This document shows, in pieces, positions 1 through 5,291 of a stretch of 13,369 nucleotides of DNA (the first letter of the stretch is position 1; every line of letters begins with the position of its first letter). The position numbers and the translations under genes were made by a program. The notes beneath the pieces were generated by a model. It searched no databases. It saw nothing but the letters and a program-made list of their open reading frames with translations, and was not told the origin of the DNA. The stretch covers positions 1-13,369 of the forward strand of contig MHZD01000050.1 in the NCBI GenBank assembly GCA_001828645.1, given 5' to 3'. Origin of the DNA: Planctomycetes bacterium RIFOXYC2_FULL_41_27. GTDB lineage: Bacteria; Planctomycetota; Brocadiia; Brocadiales; Brocadiaceae.

Positions 1-326
1 TGGAAGACTTACTGAAAGGCTTGGGGAAGGGAATCGGAGATGTTACCGTAAATATATTCCTGAGAGAACTCCGTCCTGTATGGGAAATGGCAAACCCGGT
101 CCCGTCCGAATTGGTAATCCTTGCGGCCAGAAATCTAGGTTTCATTAGTCAAACTGAAGAACCTTTAAGCGCGCTCAAAAAAGTCTGGTTAGCGCATACA
201 ATCAAAGGCAAAGACTTCTCTGACTTCGAGGCAGCGCTTTTAAGACTCGGAAAGGATTTTTGTAAAAGACGAAAGTGCTCTTTCTGCCCAATGAGTGAGA
301 AATGCAGATGCAAAAAAGCCAAATAG
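1..326 (+). CDS. HhH/endonuclease III-like protein, 3' fragment
   Basis: Partial gene: the frame is open to the left edge (first full codon at base 3), so the true start lies outside the window. The visible part begins with a helix-hairpin-helix stretch (LKGLGKGIGDVTVNIFLREL, bases 12-71), the DNA-binding element of the endonuclease III/MutY superfamily. It ends with a cysteine cluster C-x4-C-x2-C-x5-C, similar to the C-x6-C-x2-C-x5-C loop that holds the 4Fe-4S cluster in endonuclease III; the first spacing is two residues shorter. Family members are base-excision repair glycosylases/AP lyases. The catalytic Asp that normally follows the hairpin (V-D-T-H) is not recognisable; the matching stretch reads NPVPSELVILAAR. 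The protein may therefore belong to a divergent branch. Family call is fairly sure, substrate unknown. Confidence 0.7.
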   Translation, partial: EDLLKGLGKGIGDVTVNIFLRELRPVWEMANPVPSELVILAARNLGFISQTEEPLSALKKVWLAHTIKGKDFSDFEAALLRLGKDFCKRRKCSFCPMSEKCRCKKAK

Positions 327-391
327 TATTGTACCTGATAATTGCAGTCAGACACAGATAAACGCTGATTTACACTGATTTTTCGTAATAG

Positions 392-420
392 TTCACCGCA
401 GAGACGCAAAGGACGCAAAG
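392..420 (+). repeat. Dispersed 'caccgca-agacgcaaag' repeat, copy 1
   Basis: TTCACCGCAGAGACGCAAAG followed by GACGCAAAG. It shares most positions with copies at 691-718 (opposite strand) and 2806-2834. Preceded by another repeat type at 352-390. Confidence 0.65.
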
Positions 421-477
421 AAAACACTTTTAAAAAATGAGAAAAAAACATCCTAGCGCGCATAGCCGCAACCAAAG

Positions 478-520
478 AACCCCTCTCTTTCCCCCCTTCG
501 CAAGGGAAAGAAGAAGGGTT
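478..520. repeat. C-rich/G-rich hairpin repeat
   Basis: An imperfect inverted repeat: the left arm has CCCTCTCTTTCCCCCC, the turn is CTTCGCAAG, and the right arm is GGGAAAGAAGAAGGG. It lies eight bases before a related hairpin at 528-571 that shares the CTTCGCAAG turn, so this is a pair of diverged neighbours. Confidence 0.5.
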
Positions 521-527
521 ATTGATT

Positions 528-571
528 ACCCCCCTTTGATTCCCCCTTCGCAAGGGGGGACACAGGGGGGT
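528..571. repeat. C-rich/G-rich hairpin repeat with 'ACACAGGGGG' tail
   Basis: Stem CCCCCTT / AAGGGGGG with loop CGC, followed by ACACAGGGGGG. The same layout (CCCCCTT, loop, AAGGGGG, ACACAGGGGG) recurs at 12311-12346, where it sits inside the reading frame of the SagB-like gene. Function as an element unknown. Confidence 0.65.
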
Positions 572-690
572 GTTAAAAAAACTTACAAAAAAAGAAGTTT
601 TTACAGAGTAATACTATAAGAGATTACCTTCTCCAGCAAAACCACAAAGGTTTTCAGAAATTCTCATTCCCTACTTTCCCAAAATAATAC

Positions 691-718
691 CTTTGCGAGC
701 TTTGCGTCTTTGCGGTGA
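691..718 (-). repeat. Dispersed 'caccgca-agacgcaaag' repeat, copy 2 (inverted)
   Basis: On the minus strand it reads TCACCGCAAAGACGCAAAG then CTCGCAAAG. It matches the copy at 2806-2834 at about 26 of 28 positions, and is inverted relative to copy 1 at 392-420. Confidence 0.65.
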
Positions 719-775
719 GTTGAGCTGTTACGATTGACGAATTACAATTTCAGATTTATTAAGACTGAATACCTA

Positions 776-1390
776 TCACGAAAACTTCACATATCCTTTT
801 TGTTCAAGATAATTGAGTATCGCCCTCGTGGATTCCTCAATTGACATCTTTGATGTATCAATCGTCAATTCCGGATTTACAGGCTCTTCATACGGCGCTG
901 ATATGCCGGTAAATTCCTTCACTTCGCCTGCGCGTGCCTTTTTATAAAGACCTTTTGTATCACGTTGTTCACAAACATCTAAGGGGCATTTCACATATAT
1001 CTCTATAAATTCCCCTTCTTTTTGCAGTTTCCTGGCATTATCCCTGTCCTGTCTGTAGGGCGATATGAACGCCGTTATTGTTATTATATTTGCATCGGTA
1101 AACAACTTTGAAACCTCACCGATGCGGCGAATATTTTCAGACCGGTCATCGGGAGAGAAACCAAGATTTTTATTCAGGCCGTGACGTATGTTGTCACCAT
1201 CGAGTATGTATGCCTGATGCCTGTTCTCAAGGAGTGCGTGCTCAATCTCTACGGCAATGGTTGACTTTCCTGAACCCGACAGGCCGGTTAGCCATATAGT
1301 TACTCCCTTTTGTTTCATCAGTTTTGTTCTGTCCTCTTTTGTAATCTTGCCGTGATGCCATTTTATATTGGTAGCTTTTTGTACTGTCAT
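776..1390 (-). CDS. cysC: Adenylylsulfate (APS) kinase
   Basis: Phosphorylates adenosine 5'-phosphosulfate with ATP to give PAPS, the sulfate donor for sulfotransferases and, in some bacteria, for sulfate assimilation; cytosolic. The 204-residue protein is the usual size for a single-domain CysC. Visible marks: P-loop GLSGSGKS (36-43), DGDNIRHGLN (64-73), the FISPYR segment (108-113) with Ser110 at the place of the family's phospho-Ser, and the lid region GLYKKARAGEVKEFTGISAPYE (147-168). The start is supported by AAGGAG seven to nine bases upstream. No ATP sulfurylase gene is in the window, so APS must come from elsewhere in the genome. The next gene is divergent, so it is probably transcribed alone. 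Confidence 0.95.
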   Translation of the reverse strand: MTVQKATNIKWHHGKITKEDRTKLMKQKGVTIWLTGLSGSGKSTIAVEIEHALLENRHQAYILDGDNIRHGLNKNLGFSPDDRSENIRRIGEVSKLFTDANIITITAFISPYRQDRDNARKLQKEGEFIEIYVKCPLDVCEQRDTKGLYKKARAGEVKEFTGISAPYEEPVNPELTIDTSKMSIEESTRAILNYLEQKGYVKFS

Positions 1391-1395
1391 GTCAT

Positions 1396-1401
1396 CTCCT
1401 T
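1396..1401 (-). promoter_or_regulatory. Ribosome binding site of cysC
   Basis: Reads AAGGAG on the minus strand, five bases before the ATG at 1390. It supports the chosen start. Confidence 0.7.
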
Positions 1402-1467
1402 ATTTCTGTATCAAAAATATTTTAGAAAATCCGACTGGATGAAAAATGGTTTTTTAAAATTACAAAT

Positions 1468-1494
1468 ATTATAAGAACAATGCCTAAAATGCAA
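1468..1494 (-). promoter_or_regulatory. Possible sigma70 promoter of cysC
   Basis: Minus-strand -10 TATAAT (1468-1473) and -35-like TTGCAT (1489-1494) with a short 15-bp spacer, about 78 bases upstream of the cysC ATG. The -10 is perfect but the spacing is poor, so this is tentative. Confidence 0.3.
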
Positions 1495-1587
1495 CCTTTT
1501 TCAGAAACAGATGTTTTCCAGCAATAAGTAGCCTTTATGAAAATCCATTTCTTACGATATGAGATGACTGAGATTATGGGTTTTTCC

Positions 1588-1617
1588 TTGAAATAGATTA
1601 GGTATATAAAATATAAT
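1588..1617 (+). promoter_or_regulatory. Strong sigma70-type promoter before the redox operon
   Basis: -35 TTGAAA (1588-1593), 18-bp spacer, perfect -10 TATAAT (1612-1617). Transcription would start near 1624, giving a leader of about 50 bases ahead of the GTG at 1675. It probably drives the three plus-strand genes that follow. Confidence 0.65.
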
Positions 1618-1662
1618 CATTACAATTGATTTATTAGATTAATAAGTATTTCAGTCAACGGT

Positions 1663-1667
1663 GGAGG
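1663..1667 (+). promoter_or_regulatory. Ribosome binding site deciding the GTG start
   Basis: GGAGG seven bases before GTG at 1675. It supports the non-ATG start of the TIGR04076 protein. Confidence 0.75.
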
Positions 1668-1674
1668 TTAGTTT

Positions 1675-1968
1675 GTGAAGTGTAAGAGTTCGAGTTTCAA
1701 GGTATTCGCTACGGTTGTAAAGAAAGGGAGTTGTAATTATTATAAAGAAGGAGATACCTTCCCTTTGACAGGATTTACACCAAAGGGATTGTGCGATAGC
1801 GCCTATGCCGTTCTTTCCCGAGATGCCCTGGCTTTACGATATGGCGCCAAACTACCCTGGCAAACAAGCGAGCATACCTTGCTAACCCATTGTCCCGACC
1901 CTACCGGCGCCGTCTGGGAATTGAAACGGGTACCCCGTGAGACAACAGATACTGAACCGATGCACTAA
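1675..1968 (+). CDS. TIGR04076 family protein
   Basis: A 97-residue protein of the small, uncharacterised TIGR04076 family, recognised from its overall pattern: VKKGSCNYYKEGD (16-27), GFTPKGLCDSAYAVL (33-47), LALRYGAKLPW (52-62) and CPDPTGAVWELKR (73-85). It has four cysteines (3, 20, 40, 73); the last three lie in the family's conserved blocks, so metal binding or redox chemistry is possible but not shown. It starts at GTG, supported by GGAGG (1663-1667) seven bases upstream and a sigma70-like promoter. It is followed in the same direction by a ferredoxin:thioredoxin reductase subunit (111 bp) and thioredoxin, which suggests a redox link. Biochemical role unknown. Confidence 0.8.
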   Translation: MKCKSSSFKVFATVVKKGSCNYYKEGDTFPLTGFTPKGLCDSAYAVLSRDALALRYGAKLPWQTSEHTLLTHCPDPTGAVWELKRVPRETTDTEPMH

Positions 1969-2023
1969 CAGAACAAATTCAAAACTCTACTTTCCGAATC
2001 CGAAACAAATGTATATCTCACGC

Positions 2024-2047
2024 AGGGGCTGAAAATTTTCAGCCCCT
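2024..2047. repeat. Perfect 24-bp palindrome (AGGGGCTGAAAA + mirror)
   Basis: The half site AGGGGCTGAAAA is followed directly by its exact reverse complement. It lies between the TIGR04076 gene and the FTR gene, 32 bp before the latter's ATG. As RNA it would fold into a strong hairpin, but there is no T-run after it, so it is not a standard terminator. A diverged relative forms the first hairpin at 10134-10161. Confidence 0.75.
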
Positions 2048-2079
2048 ACCACTAATTTCAAAACAATGAATAAATAACA

Positions 2080-2382
2080 ATGGATGATAACAAAGAACAA
2101 GAAGAAGCAAAGATTCGTAAGATGATTAATGATTACACAGCCCACAGCCCCTATAAGTTAAATCCGGATACGAAAATCGTCGATAGAGTAGTGAAGGGGC
2201 TAGTAATGCGTAAGACAAAATTCGGGTACGCATATTGCCCATGCCGATTAGTTATGGGAGACGCAGAAAAAGACAAAAAGATCATTTGCCCGTGTGTCTA
2301 TCATATTGAAGAGATTGAGCGTGACGGGGAGTGTCACTGCCAGCTTTTTGTGGGCGACAAAAAAGGCGAACCGCAGAAGTAG
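2080..2382 (+). CDS. Ferredoxin:thioredoxin reductase, catalytic subunit
   Basis: Passes electrons from reduced ferredoxin to the disulfide of thioredoxin through a 4Fe-4S cluster beside a redox-active disulfide. The 100-residue protein has all the signature cysteines: CPC (53-55), CPC (70-72) and CHC (85-87). Spacing is x14 then x12, whereas plant FTR has x16 and x8; to my knowledge this matches the versions found in non-photosynthetic bacteria and archaea. No variable (alpha) subunit is seen nearby, which is also usual outside phototrophs. A thioredoxin gene follows 84 bp downstream, a direct substrate candidate. The ATG has no clear Shine-Dalgarno, so translation may depend on the upstream gene. 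The stop codon touches a perfect palindrome. Confidence 0.9.
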   Translation: MDDNKEQEEAKIRKMINDYTAHSPYKLNPDTKIVDRVVKGLVMRKTKFGYAYCPCRLVMGDAEKDKKIICPCVYHIEEIERDGECHCQLFVGDKKGEPQK

Positions 2383-2410
2383 TAGGGGCAGGTTTCAAAC
2401 CTGCCCCTAC
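2382..2410. repeat. Perfect 29-bp inverted repeat (14-bp arms)
   Basis: The arm GTAGGGGCAGGTTT, one central C, then the exact reverse complement. The first base is the last base of the FTR stop codon. As RNA it folds into a very stable hairpin between the FTR and thioredoxin genes; no T-run follows. It may shape mRNA ends, or may simply be a dispersed element. Confidence 0.8.
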
Positions 2411-2429
2411 ATTACTATGGTTTGAATTC

Positions 2430-2441
2430 TGTACATGTACA
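2430..2441. promoter_or_regulatory. 12-bp palindrome ahead of thioredoxin
   Basis: TGTACATGTACA, a perfect palindrome 25 bases before the trxA ATG and next to its ribosome binding site. It could be an operator; no known regulator is assigned. Confidence 0.3.
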
Positions 2442-2466
2442 TTAAATTACATAAGGAGAATTACTC

Positions 2467-2796
2467 ATGTCTGAAGATGTCGTTGTACTAACTGATGCAA
2501 ATTTTGATTCAGAAGTGACAAAATCCAATATCCCTGTGTTGGTTGATTTCTGGGCGGCGTGGTGCGGTCCGTGCAGACAACTGGCGCCCGTGATAGACGA
2601 ATTAGCAAAGGAATACAAGGGAAAGGTCAAGATTGGAAAACTTGACACAGAAGAAAATAATAACACCCCTGCCAAGTTTGGCATCACAGCAATTCCCACG
2701 ATTATCGTATTTAATAACGGACAGGCCGTGAATAAGATGGTGGGAGTAAAATCGAAGAAAGACTTAAAGTCTGCGCTGGATGCGCAATTAAAATAG
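2467..2796 (+). CDS. trxA: Thioredoxin
   Basis: Small cytosolic dithiol-disulfide oxidoreductase that reduces protein disulfides. The 109-residue protein has the family's normal length. It shows the active site WCGPC (32-36), the buried Asp in VDFWA (Asp27), and the cis-proline loop in AIPT (Pro77). The start is well supported by AAGGAG (2453-2458), eight bases upstream. It lies directly after the ferredoxin:thioredoxin reductase catalytic subunit, so its electrons probably come from ferredoxin rather than, or besides, NADPH. A 12-bp palindrome precedes it, so it may also have its own control. Very sure. Confidence 0.96.
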   Translation: MSEDVVVLTDANFDSEVTKSNIPVLVDFWAAWCGPCRQLAPVIDELAKEYKGKVKIGKLDTEENNNTPAKFGITAIPTIIVFNNGQAVNKMVGVKSKKDLKSALDAQLK

Positions 2797-2805
2797 TCTT
2801 ATCTA

Positions 2806-2834
2806 TTCACCGCAAAGACGCAAAGATTGCAAAG
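2806..2834 (+). repeat. Dispersed 'caccgca-agacgcaaag' repeat, copy 3
   Basis: TTCACCGCAAAGACGCAAAG followed by ATTGCAAAG, ten bases after the trxA stop. Near-identical to the inverted copy at 691-718. Confidence 0.7.
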
Positions 2835-2843
2835 TTTTAAATC

Positions 2844-2887
2844 AGTTGTAAGTTGACAGTTAATAGTTCAACTTAAATCTTACAACT
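2844..2887. terminator. Nested inverted repeat between convergent trxA and trpC
   Basis: Outer arms AGTTGTAAG (2844-2852) and CTTACAACT (2879-2887) are exact; an overlapping inner pair AAGTTGA / TCAACTT also matches. It lies between two converging genes, where a two-way terminator would be expected. It is AT-rich with a longish loop and no clean T-run, so the terminator role is tentative. Confidence 0.35.
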
Positions 2888-2895
2888 CACAACTT

Positions 2896-3699
2896 TCAAC
2901 TCCCTTTGTGTCTGTGGTTAAATATACCCAGGAGTTCCTGTAGCTTGGCCGACATATCATCACTTTTCATTAAGGTTTCACCCACTAAGATTGCGTCGAT
3001 TCCTTTTTCGATTAATTTTATTACATCCGCTCGCGATTTGATGCCGCTCTCGCTTACCACAATCTTTTCGGCTGGAATTATGGGTCTTAGCCGAACTGTT
3101 GTTTCCAGGTCAGTTTTGAACGTTGCAAGGTCCCGGTTGTTTATGCCGATAATATGGGCGTTTGTCTGTAAGACCTTCTTCAATTCTGTTTCCGAATGGA
3201 CTTCAACCAGACAATCCATATCCAATTCCCTTGCCAGTTCCAGATAACGTTGTATTTCATCTTTGGAAAGGAGTGCAGCAATGAGGAGTATGGCATCTGC
3301 ACCGGCAGACCGTGCCTCGAAGATTTGATAAGCATCGATAATAAAATCCTTTCGCAGGATGGGTAAATTTACAGACTTTTTCACATCGGTTAAATAAGAG
3401 AGACTGCCCTGAAAGAATTTTTCGTCCGTAAGTACTGAAATGGCTGCGGCGCCACCAGTTTCATAAATTCGGGCAATCTCGACAGGATTAAAATTTTCTC
3501 TGATAATACCCAGGGACGGAGATGCCTTTTTTATTTCCGCTATTATCCGAATATTAATATCGGATTTTAGCGCTGCGCCAAATGACCTTGTACTGTGTCT
3601 TTTCTTACATTGTTCTTTCAGTGTTTCAAGGGAAACTCGCCTTTTGTCTTCGGCAACCTCACTTAATTTATGTTTGTAAATCTCATCCAGGATTGTCAT
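2896..3699 (-). CDS. trpC: Indole-3-glycerol phosphate synthase
   Basis: Closes the indole ring of CdRP with loss of CO2 and water, the fourth dedicated step of tryptophan synthesis; a cytosolic TIM barrel. The 267-residue length is normal for a single-function TrpC. The catalytic set is complete by alignment to the family: AEIKKASPS (Glu55, Lys57), LRKDF (Lys117), LVEVHS (Glu166), GINNRDL (Asn187) and SESGI (Glu217, Ser218). The start overlaps the stop of the upstream membrane-protein gene as ATGA, implying coupled translation; a weak AAGGA (3710-3714) lies ten bases upstream. No other trp genes are adjacent, so the pathway is scattered here. Confidence 0.96.
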   Translation of the reverse strand: MTILDEIYKHKLSEVAEDKRRVSLETLKEQCKKRHSTRSFGAALKSDINIRIIAEIKKASPSLGIIRENFNPVEIARIYETGGAAAISVLTDEKFFQGSLSYLTDVKKSVNLPILRKDFIIDAYQIFEARSAGADAILLIAALLSKDEIQRYLELARELDMDCLVEVHSETELKKVLQTNAHIIGINNRDLATFKTDLETTVRLRPIIPAEKIVVSESGIKSRADVIKLIEKGIDAILVGETLMKSDDMSAKLQELLGIFNHRHKGS

Positions 3700-4133
3700 G
3701 AGTGTCTTTTCCTTAATAAAAACCGCATAAAGCGGTTATCTCTGTCGGGAAAGGTATTTGTTGCAATGAGCGCATGCATGGAAGAAATAGCCTGGATGAG
3801 ACGGAAAGAAACCCATGCGCATAATACAAATCTTAAAGTCAGATATGAAGTGTGATGGATAAAAAGCTTGAAAAGGAAATTACACGAGAGAATCGTAAAC
3901 AGCGCTATCGCAGCATAGAGACAGTATTTATAACGGTAGCGGATGCCATATCCAAGCCCCATCATGAACAACCCTATCATAATATATCCGAATCCGTAGC
4001 CGCGGTGGGCAAGGCCTTGACTGATAGTAAGCGCAAGGATGCTCAAAATGATACCCAGGATGCCCAGAAATATCACCAGGTTTGCCCCTTTGCCAACACG
4101 TTGAACATGATTCTTTGGAGATTTCTCGTTCAT
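3696..4133 (-). CDS. Four-helix membrane protein of unknown function
   Basis: Not recognised. A 145-residue protein with four likely membrane helices (about 18-37, 46-63, 70-92 and 96-117), a short hydrophilic N-terminus and a basic C-terminus (FMRFLLRKRHS). A glycine-rich patch (GYGFGYIMIGLFMMGLGYG) covers helix 2, which suggests tight packing. Its TGA overlaps the trpC ATG, so the two are probably co-translated; any link to tryptophan synthesis is unproven. The start lacks a clear Shine-Dalgarno. The real-gene call rests on the ATGA overlap and the clean membrane profile. Confidence 0.7.
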   Translation of the reverse strand: MNEKSPKNHVQRVGKGANLVIFLGILGIILSILALTISQGLAHRGYGFGYIMIGLFMMGLGYGIRYRYKYCLYAAIALFTILSCNFLFKLFIHHTSYLTLRFVLCAWVSFRLIQAISSMHALIATNTFPDRDNRFMRFLLRKRHS

Positions 4134-4248
4134 TTCACAAATTTTATCAATAAAATAAGGTTATATAAATAAACCCTTAGAAGATTGATGTTCGCTAATA
4201 CTAGCGGAATGTCTCATTAAAATCTTTACCAATATCTAAACCTATCGG

Positions 4249-4358
4249 TAACAGTTCACCCCCTCCCCTAACCCCTCCCGCCAGGGGCGGGGAATACTCA
4301 TTGTTCCCTTGTATTCCTCCCCATTGATGGGGGATGTTTAGGCGGGGGTGAACTGTTA
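4249..4358. repeat. 110-bp element with 15-bp terminal inverted repeats
   Basis: Ends TAACAGTTCACCCCC (4249-4263) and its exact reverse complement (4344-4358). The inside is C-rich then G-rich and holds smaller hairpins around CCCGCCAGGGGCGGG and CCTCCCCATTGATGGGGG. It has no coding capacity. It lies three bases past the stop of the GDT1-family gene, so it could act as that gene's terminator. The form is MITE-like; no target-site duplication is obvious. Confidence 0.65.
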
Positions 4359-4361
4359 CAC

Positions 4362-4922
4362 TTATCGAATAGCATCAATAATAATTAAGACGCCAAAAAC
4401 AACGAATATGCTCGTTGAAACATATTTTATTAATTTCTCAGGAAGTTTTTTTCCGGCAATAATACCAACAACTATTGCAATCCCATCAGCCGCAACCATA
4501 CCAAACGTAGATCCCAACCAAACTCCCAGAAATGAGTGATATTGAGCGGCAAGTGAGATTGTCGCTAATTGAGTTTTATCGCCAAGTTCCGCCAGAAAAA
4601 AAGCAATAGCAACTGTCGCTATAGGGCCTAACTTATTACCCTTTTTTTCTTTCCCACCACAGGTATCACCTCTTAAAGTCCAGATGCCAAAGCCAATAAA
4701 GGAAAGCCCGATCAAAATCTTCAAATAGAATAAGGGGATAAACGCACTTACTTTCTCACCGATTATTACAGAAAATAAATGGACGACAATCGTTCCAATA
4801 AAAATACCCAACAAAACCTTTGCTGGCTTATACTTTGTTGCAAACGAAAGAGCCACTAATTGGGTTTTATCACCCATCTCTGCGATAGCAATGAGAAAGA
4901 AAGATGATACGGAACTCAGCAT
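4362..4922 (-). CDS. GDT1/TMEM165 (UPF0016) family cation transporter
   Basis: An inner-membrane protein of the GDT1/UPF0016 family, whose studied bacterial members export Mn2+ (MneA/Mnx types) and whose eukaryotic members move Mn2+/Ca2+. The 186-residue protein has the two-fold repeat that defines the family, each half with the metal-binding motif E-x-G-D-K-T-Q: EMGDKTQ (15-21) and ELGDKTQ (112-118). About six membrane helices, three per half, are joined by a Cys/Lys-rich cytosolic loop (TCGGKEKKGNK, 87-97). AAGGA lies seven bases before the ATG. I looked for a yybP-ykoY (Mn2+) riboswitch in the leader and did not see one. Metal specificity is inferred. Confidence 0.9.
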   Translation of the reverse strand: MLSSVSSFFLIAIAEMGDKTQLVALSFATKYKPAKVLLGIFIGTIVVHLFSVIIGEKVSAFIPLFYLKILIGLSFIGFGIWTLRGDTCGGKEKKGNKLGPIATVAIAFFLAELGDKTQLATISLAAQYHSFLGVWLGSTFGMVAADGIAIVVGIIAGKKLPEKLIKYVSTSIFVVFGVLIIIDAIR

Positions 4923-5221
4923 TTACCTATCCTTGTAAACATATTTTGTAATTCGTTCATAAAATAAAAACGTATATTTCTAGCAGAAGATGGCAGAGTA
5001 GTCAATGTAAAACATAGTTGATTATAGCATCTGCCTTATGACAACGCTTCTTATTTACGCAACAGAGACGGTTGCGCTACCAGTTTGAAATTACCAAAAC
5101 ATTCCGGTTCAATCGAGGACGATTAAACCAGCGAAGACACCCGGTATTTTCTTCGTGTCTTAGTGACTTTGTGGCTATTTTAAAATTCCTAAACGTTTAA
5201 TTAATATCCCCGAAACATTAA
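4923..5221. other. Non-coding stretch between the GDT1 gene and the Rh gene
   Basis: Besides the promoter at 4977-5005 and a diverged repeat at 5151-5176 (minus strand AGCCACAAAGTCACTAAGAC plus ACGAAG, a type often seen next to 'caccgca' repeats), I see no gene or RNA here. Confidence 0.5.
4977..5005 (-). promoter_or_regulatory. Probable sigma70 promoter of the GDT1-family gene
   Basis: Minus-strand -35 TTGACT (5000-5005), 17-bp spacer, -10 TAGAAA (4977-4982). The -35 is good, the -10 is 4 of 6. Leader about 50 bases. Confidence 0.4.
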
Positions 5222-5223
5222 AG

Positions 5224-5263
5224 AAAAAGCCCCCTGCACTTTTCCAAATGCAGGAGGCTTTTT
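5224..5263 (-). terminator. Intrinsic terminator of the Rh-type transporter gene
   Basis: 15-base arms AAAAAGCCCCCTGCA and TGCAGGAGGCTTTTT with one mismatch and a ten-base loop, flanked by A and T runs. It lies 28 bases past the transporter stop on the minus strand. The symmetric A/T flanks mean it could work in both directions. Confidence 0.9.
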
Positions 5264-5291
5264 AACAACAATCCGTCTAGAAAAAGGCTTC

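Larger units (their letters stand above)
327..775. repeat. Gene-free stretch filled with dispersed repeat fragments
   Basis: No credible gene here; the short frames across it are low-complexity translations of hairpins. It holds at least five fragments of three repeat kinds: an 'acacagataaacgctgat' type (352-390), a 'caccgcagagacgcaaag' type (392-420), two C-rich/G-rich hairpins (478-520 and 528-571), and a second, inverted copy of the 'caccgca' type (691-718). The two inverted 'caccgca' copies bracket the hairpins, about 270 bp apart. Confidence 0.7.

Noticed and set aside
149..553. 134-residue minus-strand frame
   Set aside because: It overlaps the HhH gene antisense and continues through repeats; low-complexity translation.
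437..619. 60-residue plus-strand frame
   Set aside because: It translates two hairpin repeats (PPLIPPSQGGTQGG-type peptide), has no ribosome site and no family resemblance; a known kind of false gene.
392..718. Possible CRISPR array formed by 'cgcaaag' repeats
   Set aside because: Repeats are irregular, in both orientations and not evenly spaced; they are dispersed repeat fragments.
392..718. Composite mobile element bounded by the inverted 'caccgca' copies
   Set aside because: Nothing inside codes for a mobility protein and single copies occur elsewhere without partners, so the pairing may be chance.
3852..4172. 106-residue plus-strand frame
   Set aside because: Antisense to the four-helix membrane gene, which has the better case: membrane helices and ATGA coupling to trpC.
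4923..5100. Possible yybP-ykoY manganese riboswitch before the GDT1-family gene
   Set aside because: I looked for the paired conserved loops typical of this riboswitch and did not find them.
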